From JAUZPB01 sp037140715 (GTDB lineage Bacteria; Bacteroidota; Ignavibacteria; Ignavibacteriales; SURF-24): a stretch of DNA of 47,289 bases. The translations under genes were made by a program, and so were the position numbers. The notes under the pieces are model-generated. The model did not search any database and was not told the origin of the DNA. It saw nothing but the letters and a program-made list of their open reading frames with translations. The stretch covers positions 1 to 47,289 of the forward strand of contig JBAXDX010000011.1 of NCBI GenBank assembly GCA_037140715.1, in the 5' to 3' direction. How positions within the stretch are numbered: the stretch's first letter is position 1; each line of letters opens with the position of its first letter. Below, one piece after another: positions 8,894 through 16,552 of the stretch.

Positions 8894-10471
8894 ATGAGAA
8901 AAATTATAATCCTCTTATCAGTACTTGGACTGGCAGCGCTGGTTGTCTTTAGTACTCTGGTCAGGAGGGATACAGAACCGGGCGGGCTGATGAAGCTAAA
9001 GGAAAAATATTCCCGGAAGCATACTGCATCAGTAGATCATTCACAGTTTGCCATATTGAAGAAGAAAGTTAACTCGCCTCAGGAAATTACGGAGGCATGT
9101 GTCAGTTGTCATAATCAGCGTCATACCGAAGTTATGCACTCGAATCATTGGAGCTGGGAACGGAAGGAATACGTAGAAGGGAAGGGAATTGTTTATATCG
9201 GCAAGAAGAATGCCCTTAATAACTTCTGTATTGGAGTTCAGGGCAACGAACAGAGCTGTGCAAAGTGCCATGTGGGATTTGGAATGAAGGGAAAAGAATT
9301 TGATCCGGCTGACTGGAAAAATATTGACTGTTTAATATGTCATGATAATTCAGAAACTTATGCAAAAGCATCGGAAATGGGAGGTGCCCCTGACCCGAAG
9401 CTTGATCTTAATTATATTGCCGGGCACGTAGGCCGTCCTAAGCGTTCAAACTGTGGCGTGTGTCATTTTTTTGGCGGCGGCGGAAATAATGTTAAGCATG
9501 GAGACCTCGAAAAGTCGATGTTCGAACCTGCAAAGGATATTGACGTTCACATGGGAACCGATGCGTCCAATCTTCAGTGTGTTGACTGTCATATTACAGA
9601 AAAGCATAACATCGCAGGCAAGCTTTATTCCTTATCCTCTATGGATCATAATCGCGTTACATGCGAACAGTGCCATACGGACACTCCGCATGAAAGCGAA
9701 ATATTAAATGAACATACGATTAAGGTTGCCTGTCAGACATGCCATATATCAACTTATGCCAAAGTAAATGCAACTAAACTTAAATGGGACTGGTCAGCCG
9801 CAGGTAAATTAAGGAACGGTAAACCTTATGAAGAAGACGATAAGGACGGAAATCATCTTTATTTGTCAATCAAAGGAGCGTTTGAATGGGGAAAGAATAT
9901 CAAACCAGAGTATGCCTGGTTCAACGGCAGGGCATCGCATTATCTTTTAGGCGATAAGGTAGAAGACACGTCAAAGCCTTTAATTATGAACCCGCTTTAC
10001 GGTTCGTATAATGATGCGGAGTCTAAAATTATTCCGCTAAAGGTTCATCGTTCAAAACAGCCTTTCGATCCTGTAAATAAGATACTCATTCAGCCTAAGT
10101 TATATGCCAGCGTACAGGGCGAAGGCGCTTTCTGGAAAGATTTTGACTGGGTTAAGGCATCGAAGGCGGGCATGAAGGACGTTAATCTGCCGTTTAGCGG
10201 AAAAGTATCATTTATTCAGACTGAAATGAACTGGCCGGTTAATCACATGGTATCAACTAAAGAGAATGCTGTAAAGTGTAATGAATGCCACACACGGGAG
10301 AATGGCCGGCTTGCGGGGCTTACGGATTTCTATATGCCGGGAAGAGATTATTCGAAAGTAATTGAATTCGCAGGGCGCGCACTAATCTGGCTTACTCTTA
10401 TCGGAGTTATTGTACATGGTGTTGTAAGACTTTATTCTTCCTACAAGCTTAAAAGGAGAGGAACAAAATGA
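8894..10471 (+). CDS. Octahaem c-type cytochrome, tetrathionate reductase (OTR) family
   Basis: The 525-residue protein has an N-terminal signal or anchor (IIILLSVLGLAALVVFSTL), eight CxxCH haem sites (CVSCH, CAKCH, CLICH, CGVCH, CVDCH, CEQCH, CQTCH, CNECH) and a C-terminal membrane helix (about 498-516) with a basic tail. Seven haems lie in the first 300 residues and the eighth near 460, separated by a haem-free domain, as in octahaem tetrathionate reductases of the Shewanella type. Members reduce tetrathionate, nitrite or hydroxylamine in vitro; the physiological substrate is often unknown. It should sit on the periplasmic face, fed by the cytochrome b whose gene overlaps it by four bases (ATGA). 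The YeeE and rhodanese-type neighbours point to sulfur substrates. Confidence 0.85.
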   Translation: MRKIIILLSVLGLAALVVFSTLVRRDTEPGGLMKLKEKYSRKHTASVDHSQFAILKKKVNSPQEITEACVSCHNQRHTEVMHSNHWSWERKEYVEGKGIVYIGKKNALNNFCIGVQGNEQSCAKCHVGFGMKGKEFDPADWKNIDCLICHDNSETYAKASEMGGAPDPKLDLNYIAGHVGRPKRSNCGVCHFFGGGGNNVKHGDLEKSMFEPAKDIDVHMGTDASNLQCVDCHITEKHNIAGKLYSLSSMDHNRVTCEQCHTDTPHESEILNEHTIKVACQTCHISTYAKVNATKLKWDWSAAGKLRNGKPYEEDDKDGNHLYLSIKGAFEWGKNIKPEYAWFNGRASHYLLGDKVEDTSKPLIMNPLYGSYNDAESKIIPLKVHRSKQPFDPVNKILIQPKLYASVQGEGAFWKDFDWVKASKAGMKDVNLPFSGKVSFIQTEMNWPVNHMVSTKENAVKCNECHTRENGRLAGLTDFYMPGRDYSKVIEFAGRALIWLTLIGVIVHGVVRLYSSYKLKRRGTK

Positions 10472-11130
10472 CAAAGAAAGTAATAATATATAAAGCATTT
10501 GAAAGATTCTGGCACTGGATGCAGGCTGTTTTAATATTCATGCTTGCTTTAACCGGCTTCGAGATACATGGCACTTTTACATTCTTCGGTTTTCAGGAAG
10601 CGGTTAAGTATCATAACTTTGTCGCTTATAGTTTTATTGTGCTGATTATCTTTGCCATATTCTGGCATTTAACCACAGGCGAATGGCGGCAGTATATTCC
10701 CACGACTGAGAACATAAAAGCTCAGTTGGATTATTATATATTCGGGATATTCAAAAATGCTCCGCATCCAACTAAAAAAACAGTATTAAGCAAGCTTAAC
10801 CCATTACAGAAGCTTGTTTATTTCGGGCTTAAGATGCTTATCGTTCCGGTAATAGTAAGTTCAGGATTACTTTATATGTTTTACCGTTATCCTCAGCATC
10901 ATGGTATTGAATCTCTGAATATTCAGTCTCTTGAACTGGTCGCTTACATGCATACGGCTGGCGCGTTTCTTCTGGCTACCTTTATAATTGCTCATTTGTA
11001 CCTCATTACAACGGGTGAGAGTGCCACGTCAAACCTTGAGGCAATGCTGACCGGATATGAAGAACTTGACGATGAAAGCCATTCAGTTAAAGATAAAAAG
11101 ATTTCAACACAAAAAATAAAACAGGTTTGA
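10468..11130 (+). CDS. Membrane cytochrome b (b561-like) subunit
   Basis: The 220-residue protein has about four membrane helices and histidines placed as haem b ligands: FERFWHWMQA, VKYHNFVAY, FWHLTTGEW, AYMHTAGAF and IAHLYL. It resembles the cytochrome b subunits that pass electrons between menaquinol and periplasmic multihaem cytochromes. The start overlaps the octahaem cytochrome stop and has AAGGAGAGG upstream. Together the two form a likely quinol-to-substrate reductase. The C-terminus is a charged cytoplasmic tail. Confidence 0.85.
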   Translation: MTKKVIIYKAFERFWHWMQAVLIFMLALTGFEIHGTFTFFGFQEAVKYHNFVAYSFIVLIIFAIFWHLTTGEWRQYIPTTENIKAQLDYYIFGIFKNAPHPTKKTVLSKLNPLQKLVYFGLKMLIVPVIVSSGLLYMFYRYPQHHGIESLNIQSLELVAYMHTAGAFLLATFIIAHLYLITTGESATSNLEAMLTGYEELDDESHSVKDKKISTQKIKQV

Positions 11131-11132
11131 AG

Positions 11133-11648
11133 ATGGAAACGACAAAATATATGAACCCTTACCTTGCCGGTTTTTTTCTTGGACTTCTGTTGCTGGCAAC
11201 AATATTCATTACAGGCCGCGGACTTGGCGCGAGTGGCGCGTTAAAGAGTTTTACAGTTGCGGCTGTAGAGAAAGCGGCTCCTGTGCATACTGAAACTGCA
11301 AAGTTTTATAAGGAATATTCCGGCGAGCATAGCGGAAACCCGCTAAAGAGCTGGCTGGTGTTTGAAGTAATCGGAGTTGTAATTGGAGCTTTTTTATCAG
11401 GACTGATATCACAGCGTCTTAACTTTACGCTCGAACACAGCCCGAAGATAAATTCAAGATCCAGGATCATTGCCTCGCTTACAGGCGGAGCAATCTTTTC
11501 ATTCGGAGCGCAGCTCGGGCGCGGATGCACAAGCGGCGCGGCTTTAAGCGGTATGGCCGTTCTCTCGACAGGCGGAATATTAACGATGATATGTATTTTC
11601 GGCGGAGCTTATGCGTTCGCTTATTTTTTTAGAAAACTTTGGATTTAA
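11133..11648 (+). CDS. YeeE/YedE family sulfur transporter, first half
   Basis: The product is about 171 residues with four to five membrane helices and the family signature GRGCTSGAALSG near residues 130-141, where the conserved cysteine relays thiosulfate or sulfane sulfur across the membrane in YeeE/TsuA. A second glycine-rich motif, GRGLGASGA, lies near the N-terminus. I chose ATG 11133 over TTG 11127 because AGG at 11123-11125 is then properly spaced and a TTG start would overlap the previous stop. Its small size fits the split PmpA/PmpB-like form, with the next gene as the other half. Role inferred: sulfur-compound uptake or exchange for the octahaem enzyme. Confidence 0.8.
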   Translation: METTKYMNPYLAGFFLGLLLLATIFITGRGLGASGALKSFTVAAVEKAAPVHTETAKFYKEYSGEHSGNPLKSWLVFEVIGVVIGAFLSGLISQRLNFTLEHSPKINSRSRIIASLTGGAIFSFGAQLGRGCTSGAALSGMAVLSTGGILTMICIFGGAYAFAYFFRKLWI

Positions 11649-11663
11649 ACAGGAGATTTTAAT

Positions 11664-12854
11664 ATGGGACCATTAGCGCCTGATATTATTGGAAATGATC
11701 TAAACCTGATAGCCGGTTTGTTTATCGGAATCCTGTTCGGAGTGATTCTGGAACAGGCTGGTTTTTCAACGTCTAAGAAGCTTGTCGGTTTGTTTTACGG
11801 ATATGACTTTACAGTCTTACGAGTGTTCTTTACTGCCGGTATTGTGGCTATGACCGGAGTAATTGCCTTTGACCATTTTGGTCTGCTTGATATTAATCTT
11901 ACCTATATCAATCCTACATTTTTATGGTCGGCTATTGTGGGCGGACTTATAATGGGACTTGGCTTTGTAGTGGGAGGATTCTGCCCCGGCACAAGTATAT
12001 GTGCTGCGGCAATTGGCAAAATAGATGCAATGCTTTTTATTGTTGGCTCGCTCTTCGGAGTTCTCATATTTGCAGAAGGCTACCCGCTTTTTGAAGGACT
12101 CTACAAGGCTGAAAACTGGGGCAATGTCAGGATTTTTCAGACGCTTAATATGTCGCAATCTCTCTTTGCATTCCTGCTTACTCTCACAGCCGTTGGCGCT
12201 TTTTGGATAACGTCTGTCATTGAAAATAAAGTCAATAAAATTTCAAAGCCGGTATTCAGATTTACTCCTTATTATATAAGTCTTGCGGCTGCTGGAATTG
12301 TTATCGCTTTATCAGCTTTTCTTTTACCCGAAAGGAAACCGGATTTAATCGCCAAATCAGAAGATGCAGGTATAATTAACAGTTTTGAAGTTAAGAAAAT
12401 AACAAGCGATGAACTTGCTTTTAGAATAATGGATAAAGACGACAAGCTTCAGATAATAGATTTCAGACCATTGAAAGAATTTGAGAAATTTAGTCTTCCA
12501 AAATCTGTTTCTTTTACTGTCGATAATCTGTTTGAGAAAGAGCCGTCAAAAATTTTATCCTATCGTCATAAAATATACATCTTTGTGGCAAACGATGAAG
12601 TAACGGAGAAAAAGTTTGCTTTTATAGCGGGCAAAATTGGATTTAATAATATAAGAATGCTTCAGGGTGGCCTGAATGAGTTCAAAAATCTTATAATTAA
12701 TAACAGTATAAGCAAAACATCTGACAACAGACTAAATACGGACACAAATCGTTTCAGGGCAGAGGCTGCGAAAGCAATTCCTGAACTTATTGCACAAAAC
12801 AAGAATACCGGAACTGTAAAGAAATCTCTTAAGAGAGTAACAGGCGGATGTTAA
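11664..12854 (+). CDS. YeeE/YedE transporter half fused to a Cys-less rhodanese domain
   Basis: The 396-residue protein has at least six membrane helices. Residues 1-140 form the YeeE half, with FCPGTS (Cys107) and Cys113; extra helices lie near 165-185 and 203-222. Residues about 240-345 are a rhodanese fold (LQIIDFRPLKEFEKFSLPKS, then RMLQGGLNEF). Where active rhodaneses carry the Cys loop (VxYCxxGxR), this one reads IYIFVANDEVTE, so the sulfur-accepting cysteine is absent. Its only soluble-part cysteine is the very last residue, in the tail GGC, which could act as a mobile thiol; that is speculation. It follows the first YeeE gene by 15 bases and probably pairs with it. Confidence 0.8.
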   Translation: MGPLAPDIIGNDLNLIAGLFIGILFGVILEQAGFSTSKKLVGLFYGYDFTVLRVFFTAGIVAMTGVIAFDHFGLLDINLTYINPTFLWSAIVGGLIMGLGFVVGGFCPGTSICAAAIGKIDAMLFIVGSLFGVLIFAEGYPLFEGLYKAENWGNVRIFQTLNMSQSLFAFLLTLTAVGAFWITSVIENKVNKISKPVFRFTPYYISLAAAGIVIALSAFLLPERKPDLIAKSEDAGIINSFEVKKITSDELAFRIMDKDDKLQIIDFRPLKEFEKFSLPKSVSFTVDNLFEKEPSKILSYRHKIYIFVANDEVTEKKFAFIAGKIGFNNIRMLQGGLNEFKNLIINNSISKTSDNRLNTDTNRFRAEAAKAIPELIAQNKNTGTVKKSLKRVTGGC

Positions 12855-12885
12855 TAAAATTAGAATAACAACAGAGAGGAAATAA

Positions 12886-13533
12886 ATGAATACAATTGAA
12901 ATTAATAAAAGATACACAGAACTTGCAGAAGATACATGCTGTCTTTCATGCGGCGGAGCCTTAAATTACAGTGAACCAAAGCCGGGCGAGGTATGCGTTG
13001 ACCTTGGAAGCGGCCGCGGTAACGATGTTATCCGCATGGCTCAGATTGTCGGAGATGCCGGCTTTGTTTACGGCATAGATGTCTCAGACGGTATGCTCGA
13101 AAAAGCAAGAGCCGGTGCTGAGAAGTTTGGAATAACTAATGTTAAGTTTATTAAGAGCGGGCTTGAAAATATCGGACTTGAAAGTAATATTGCAGACCTT
13201 ATAATTTCAAACTGTACAATCAATCATGCCTCCGATAAACAAGCCGTATGGGATGAAGTTTTCAGAATACTGAAGAAAGGAGGCCGCTTCGTTGTAAGTG
13301 ATATTTTTTCAGTTGGCGAAGTGCCTGATGAATTTAGAAACGACCCGGTAGCGGTTGCAGAATGCTGGGCAGGTGCCGTTACTAAAGAAGTTTATATGGA
13401 CGTACTGTCCAAGTCAGGCTTTAAGGAAATTAAAATAATTGAAGAAAGTAAACCATACGCAAAAGGTAAAATTGAAGTATGCAGTTTTACAATAGTGGGA
13501 GAAAAACCATCCTGCTGCTGTTGCAAAGGATAA
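12886..13533 (+). CDS. ArsM-like SAM-dependent methyltransferase
   Basis: The 215-residue class I methyltransferase has SAM motif VCVDLGSGRGNDVIRMA near 37-53, YGIDVS, and SNCTINHASDK followed by VFRILKKGGRFVVSDIF, then AECWAGA. These match arsenite methyltransferases (ArsM), where the last two segments carry metalloid-binding cysteines. It is shorter than typical ArsM, has an N-terminal CCLSCGG and ends in CCCC near the C-terminus, so thiols are plentiful. It may methylate arsenic, selenium or tellurium species, or a thiol or peptide target. The gene lies 31 bases after the YeeE-rhodanese gene and 23 bases before a tiny Cys-containing peptide gene. Arsenic detoxification alone would not explain this context. 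Confidence 0.75.
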   Translation: MNTIEINKRYTELAEDTCCLSCGGALNYSEPKPGEVCVDLGSGRGNDVIRMAQIVGDAGFVYGIDVSDGMLEKARAGAEKFGITNVKFIKSGLENIGLESNIADLIISNCTINHASDKQAVWDEVFRILKKGGRFVVSDIFSVGEVPDEFRNDPVAVAECWAGAVTKEVYMDVLSKSGFKEIKIIEESKPYAKGKIEVCSFTIVGEKPSCCCCKG

Positions 13534-13556
13534 CCATAAACCAAAAGGAGAAAACG

Positions 13557-13652
13557 ATGAAATCACTCATTAAAAAAGAAAAGAAAAACGATGCCAAAAT
13601 AGCTCAGTGTTGTGCAAAGGTATCTAAAATCGCAGCGGGTTGCCACGATTAA
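13557..13652 (+). CDS. 31-residue Cys-containing peptide, candidate radical SAM maturase substrate
   Basis: The gene is too short for routine calling but well formed: AAAAGGAG at 13543-13550, ATG at 13557 and TAA at 13650-13652. The peptide has a Lys/Glu-rich leader-like first half (MKSLIKKEKK...) and a core-like second half with Cys18-Cys19 and Cys29, ending GCHD. It lies 23 bases after the methyltransferase, is followed by a strong terminator, and the next gene is a radical SAM/SPASM protein of the peptide-maturase type. Precursor, terminator, maturase is a common RiPP layout. I recognise no known family. Alternatives are a small metal-binding peptide or a chance frame, though the ribosome site argues against chance. 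Confidence 0.65.
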   Translation: MKSLIKKEKKNDAKIAQCCAKVSKIAAGCHD

Positions 13653-13675
13653 TTTCTTTTGTCCCTGTTATCAAA

Positions 13676-13712
13676 AAGCCGCGGAGGTTCAGGCCTCCGT
13701 GGCTTTATTTAT
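13676..13712 (+). terminator. Terminator between the small peptide gene and the radical SAM gene
   Basis: A 12-bp stem pairs 13676-13687 (AAGCCGCGGAGG) with 13694-13705, including one G-T pair, around a 6-nt loop. It is followed by TTATTTATTTT. Depending on read-through it could end the upstream operon or set a high peptide-to-maturase ratio. Confidence 0.9.
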
Positions 13713-13778
13713 TTTACGCGGAACTGAAACCTTTTATTTACCTGAGCATCATACCTTTAAGAATTTATAATAAACAAA

Positions 13779-15098
13779 ATGAATATGAAGTTTTCAAAAC
13801 ATAATATCTTTTCCGGCATAAAGGACTCTGATAATTACTACATAGTAAACCTGCTTACAGGTAATGCCGATATACTCGAAGCTGAAAAAGCCAAAGAGAT
13901 ATTAAATGGACAATATGCTGAGGCGGATGAATATATCGGGAAAGGCTACCTGTCCGATGAGTCTGAAGAGAAGAAGCTTTATATTAAAAAATATCTTGAC
14001 TTTGTTGAGCAAAGGGAAACGGATGAAATTCAGTTGTTCTTCGTTCCCTGGTATGCCTGTAACTTCTCATGCAGTTATTGTTATCAGACAGGTTATGAAA
14101 ATGAGAAGCACGGGCTTTCTCAGGATGTTACTGACGCATTTTTCAGTTATATAGATAAAGAATTTAAGGGCAGACGAAAGTATATTACTATTTTTGGCGG
14201 TGAGCCGCTCTTACCCTCTTCAGGAGCAAGAGAGACTATTCAGAATATATTAGAAAAGGCTCACGAGGCTTCGACAGATATTGCCATAGTTACCAATGGC
14301 TACAATCTGGAAGAATATGTGCCTTTGCTAAAGACAGGCAGGATAAGAGAAATACAAGTTACGCTGGACGGAGTGGGTGCAACTCATGATGAAAGAAGAC
14401 CGCTGACGGGAGGCGGAGCTACTTTCGATAAAATCGTGCGGGGCATTGACAGTACGTTGAACAACAATATCAGCGTCAATCTAAGAGTGGTTATCGATAA
14501 AGAAAATATTTCATCGCTAAGCGGGCTTGCAAAGTTTGCAATTGAAAAGGGATGGACTAAAAACCCGTTATTTAAAACCCAGCTCGGGCGTAACTATGAA
14601 CTCCATTACTGTCAGTCCGGCAACAGCCGACTTTTTTCAAGGCTTGAGTTCTATGAGTCAATATATAATGAAATTAAAAAGCATCCTTACATAATCGAAT
14701 TTCATAAGCCGGCGTTTTCAATTGCACGCTTCCTGTTTGAAAACGGGGAACTTCCTCAGCCATTATTTGACTCATGCACAGGCTGTAAGACCGAATGGGC
14801 TTTTGATTATAGCGGAAATATATATTCATGCACGGCAACAGTCGGCAAACAGGGGTCTTCGCTTGGCACATTTTATCCTGAAATAACTAAGCGTAATAAA
14901 ATTATCGCACAGTGGGAAAACAGGGATGTTACATCAATAAGCGAATGCCACGAATGTAGTTTTCAGCTTGCGTGCGGAGGTGGCTGTGCGGCTGTCGCAT
15001 TTAACCGCGCCGGCAAGCTCGATGCGCCTGACTGCCGGCCAATTAAGGATTTATTATCTATGGGAATATCACATTACTTTAAAAAGGAGTTAGAATAA
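13779..15098 (+). CDS. Radical SAM/SPASM protein, probable peptide maturase
   Basis: The 439-residue protein starts with a domain of about 80 residues like the N-termini of peptide maturases (SKHNIFSGIKDSDNYYIVNL). The radical SAM cluster motif is WYACNFSCSYCYQ (Cys94, 98, 101), followed by FGGEPLLP, the SAM-binding GGEP region. The C-terminal SPASM domain has CTGCKTEWAFDYSGNIYSC and later CHECSFQLACGGGC, enough cysteines for auxiliary 4Fe-4S clusters. Such enzymes form thioether, C-C or other cross-links in ribosomal peptides, or modify cysteine or serine in proteins. The nearest candidate substrate is the 31-residue peptide upstream. The stop directly abuts the next start, so it is co-expressed with the thioredoxin-reductase fusion. 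Confidence 0.88.
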   Translation: MNMKFSKHNIFSGIKDSDNYYIVNLLTGNADILEAEKAKEILNGQYAEADEYIGKGYLSDESEEKKLYIKKYLDFVEQRETDEIQLFFVPWYACNFSCSYCYQTGYENEKHGLSQDVTDAFFSYIDKEFKGRRKYITIFGGEPLLPSSGARETIQNILEKAHEASTDIAIVTNGYNLEEYVPLLKTGRIREIQVTLDGVGATHDERRPLTGGGATFDKIVRGIDSTLNNNISVNLRVVIDKENISSLSGLAKFAIEKGWTKNPLFKTQLGRNYELHYCQSGNSRLFSRLEFYESIYNEIKKHPYIIEFHKPAFSIARFLFENGELPQPLFDSCTGCKTEWAFDYSGNIYSCTATVGKQGSSLGTFYPEITKRNKIIAQWENRDVTSISECHECSFQLACGGGCAAVAFNRAGKLDAPDCRPIKDLLSMGISHYFKKELE

Positions 15099-16388
15099 AT
15101 GTCATCTGAAATTATTAGCTATATTAATGGCGCTGATTACGAAGAAGTTATTAAGCAAGGGAAGGTTGTAGTTGATTTTTATTCAACGGAATGTCCTCCC
15201 TGCGAAGCTTTGGCAAGTAAATATGAATCACTTGCAGAAGTCTATGGTCATGATATAAAGTTTACGAAAATTTTCCGCCAGGATAACCGCGAGCTTGCAC
15301 AGAAGCTTGGCGTAAGCTCATCTCCAACGTTACTTTTCTATGATGAAGGCAAACTTATCGGAGATATTCTATCGGGCGGAATAAAGAGATCCGATATTGT
15401 AAAGAACCTTGAACTTCTTCTGCCAAATGAACGCGCCGCGGAAATTAAAAGTCAGATACCAACGAGCCGGACTACATGCGATGTTCTTATTCTGGGTGGC
15501 GGTCCTGCCGGTCTCGCGGCATCAATTTACACGGCACAGGCAAAACTCAATACTATTATTGTCGATAAAGAGCTTTCCGGCGGACAGGTTAAAGTTACTC
15601 ATCAGGTCTCTAACTATCCCGGTTTTGCGGAACCGGTATCCGGTTATATGCTTATGCACTACATGGCTGAACAGGCGAAAGGCGCAGGGGTGAATTTCCG
15701 CTCTGCCGTAGATATTTCGGAAGTAAATCTCATCGATAAATATGTAATCATAGATGAAGTAGAAACAATTCATGCAAAGAAAATTATTATTGCCACAGGT
15801 TCATCTCCAAGGAGTCTTAATGTCAAAGGAGAGAAGGAATACCGCGGGCGTGGCGTTTCTTACTGCGCTACCTGCGATGCTAAGTTTTACGAGGGTAAGC
15901 ATGTAGTTGTAATTGGCGGCGGAAACTCTGCAATCGAGGAATCATTATTCATTACTAAGTTTGCATCTAAAGTTACTGTTGTTCACCAGTTTGACAAGCT
16001 TCAGGCAAATAAACTTGCCCAGGAAAAAGCCTTTGCAAATCCAAAGATAGAATTTATCCTTGAACATGAGCCAAGAGAATTTAAGAAGAACGGCGCATCG
16101 GTTGATGAAGTAATTATCGAAGACCTGAAGACAAAAGAACTAAAGTCGATTAAGTGCGATGGTGTTTTTATTTTCGCGGGTATGATACCAAATCTTAGCG
16201 AGTTTAAAAGTTCGCTTGAAATTGATCAGTGGGGATACCTTAAGGTTAATTCATTGATGAAAACCAGTCTTGATGATGTCTTTGCTATTGGTGATGTTAT
16301 CAGCAAGCAATTCAGGCAGATTACAACTGCCGTCTCAGACGGAACAATTGCGGCTATTGCTATATCCAGGGAATTTGAAAATCAATAA
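15099..16388 (+). CDS. Thioredoxin-thioredoxin reductase fusion
   Basis: The 429-residue protein has an N-terminal thioredoxin fold (residues 1-108) with active site CPPC at 32-35 in FYSTECPPCEAL. It is followed by a complete low-molecular-weight thioredoxin reductase: FAD motif LILGGGPAGLAA near 130, redox CATC at 256-259 in VSYCATCDAKF, NADPH motif VVVIGGGNSAIEE, and FAIGDV near the end. Fusions known from mycobacteria carry the thioredoxin at the C-terminus, so this order is reversed. CPPC instead of CGPC suggests a shifted redox potential. AAAAAGGAG lies before the start, directly after the radical SAM stop. It may supply electrons to the radical SAM enzyme or reduce disulfides in the modified peptide or sulfur proteins of the cluster. 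Confidence 0.92.
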   Translation: MSSEIISYINGADYEEVIKQGKVVVDFYSTECPPCEALASKYESLAEVYGHDIKFTKIFRQDNRELAQKLGVSSSPTLLFYDEGKLIGDILSGGIKRSDIVKNLELLLPNERAAEIKSQIPTSRTTCDVLILGGGPAGLAASIYTAQAKLNTIIVDKELSGGQVKVTHQVSNYPGFAEPVSGYMLMHYMAEQAKGAGVNFRSAVDISEVNLIDKYVIIDEVETIHAKKIIIATGSSPRSLNVKGEKEYRGRGVSYCATCDAKFYEGKHVVVIGGGNSAIEESLFITKFASKVTVVHQFDKLQANKLAQEKAFANPKIEFILEHEPREFKKNGASVDEVIIEDLKTKELKSIKCDGVFIFAGMIPNLSEFKSSLEIDQWGYLKVNSLMKTSLDDVFAIGDVISKQFRQITTAVSDGTIAAIAISREFENQ

Positions 16389-16402
16389 CACATATACATA
16401 AA

Positions 16403-16441
16403 TTTTACATAACATGAGTGATGAATTCATGTTATGTAAAA
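16403..16441. terminator. Bidirectional terminator between convergent operons
   Basis: A perfect 15-bp inverted repeat (TTTTACATAACATGA at 16403-16417 and its complement at 16427-16441) encloses a 9-nt loop. It has A/T ends on both sides, so it can stop both the plus-strand redox cluster and the minus-strand polysaccharide operon. Confidence 0.85.
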
Positions 16442-16451
16442 ATATCGGGAC

Positions 16452-16514
16452 TATGATTCATTTCATGCTGACTGCATATCATATAAATCATAAGAATCAC
16501 ATATATGAATCATA
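16452..16514. repeat. Dispersed AATCAT-type element with inverted ends
   Basis: TATGATTCAT (16452-16461) is matched by ATGAATCATA (16505-16514). Between them, TATCATATAAATCATAAG (16477-16494) is identical to 30712-30729. Related AATCATAAAAATCAC motifs recur near 46.0-46.4 kb. No coding content. Confidence 0.55.
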
Positions 16515-16552
16515 TACGGGATGGATTTTGCGTAATATGAGTCAGCAATTAA

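Noticed and set aside
13557..13652. Peptide as a c-type haem protein via its terminal Cys-His
   Set aside because: The nearest upstream Cys is nine or more residues away and there is no export signal, so haem attachment is unlikely.
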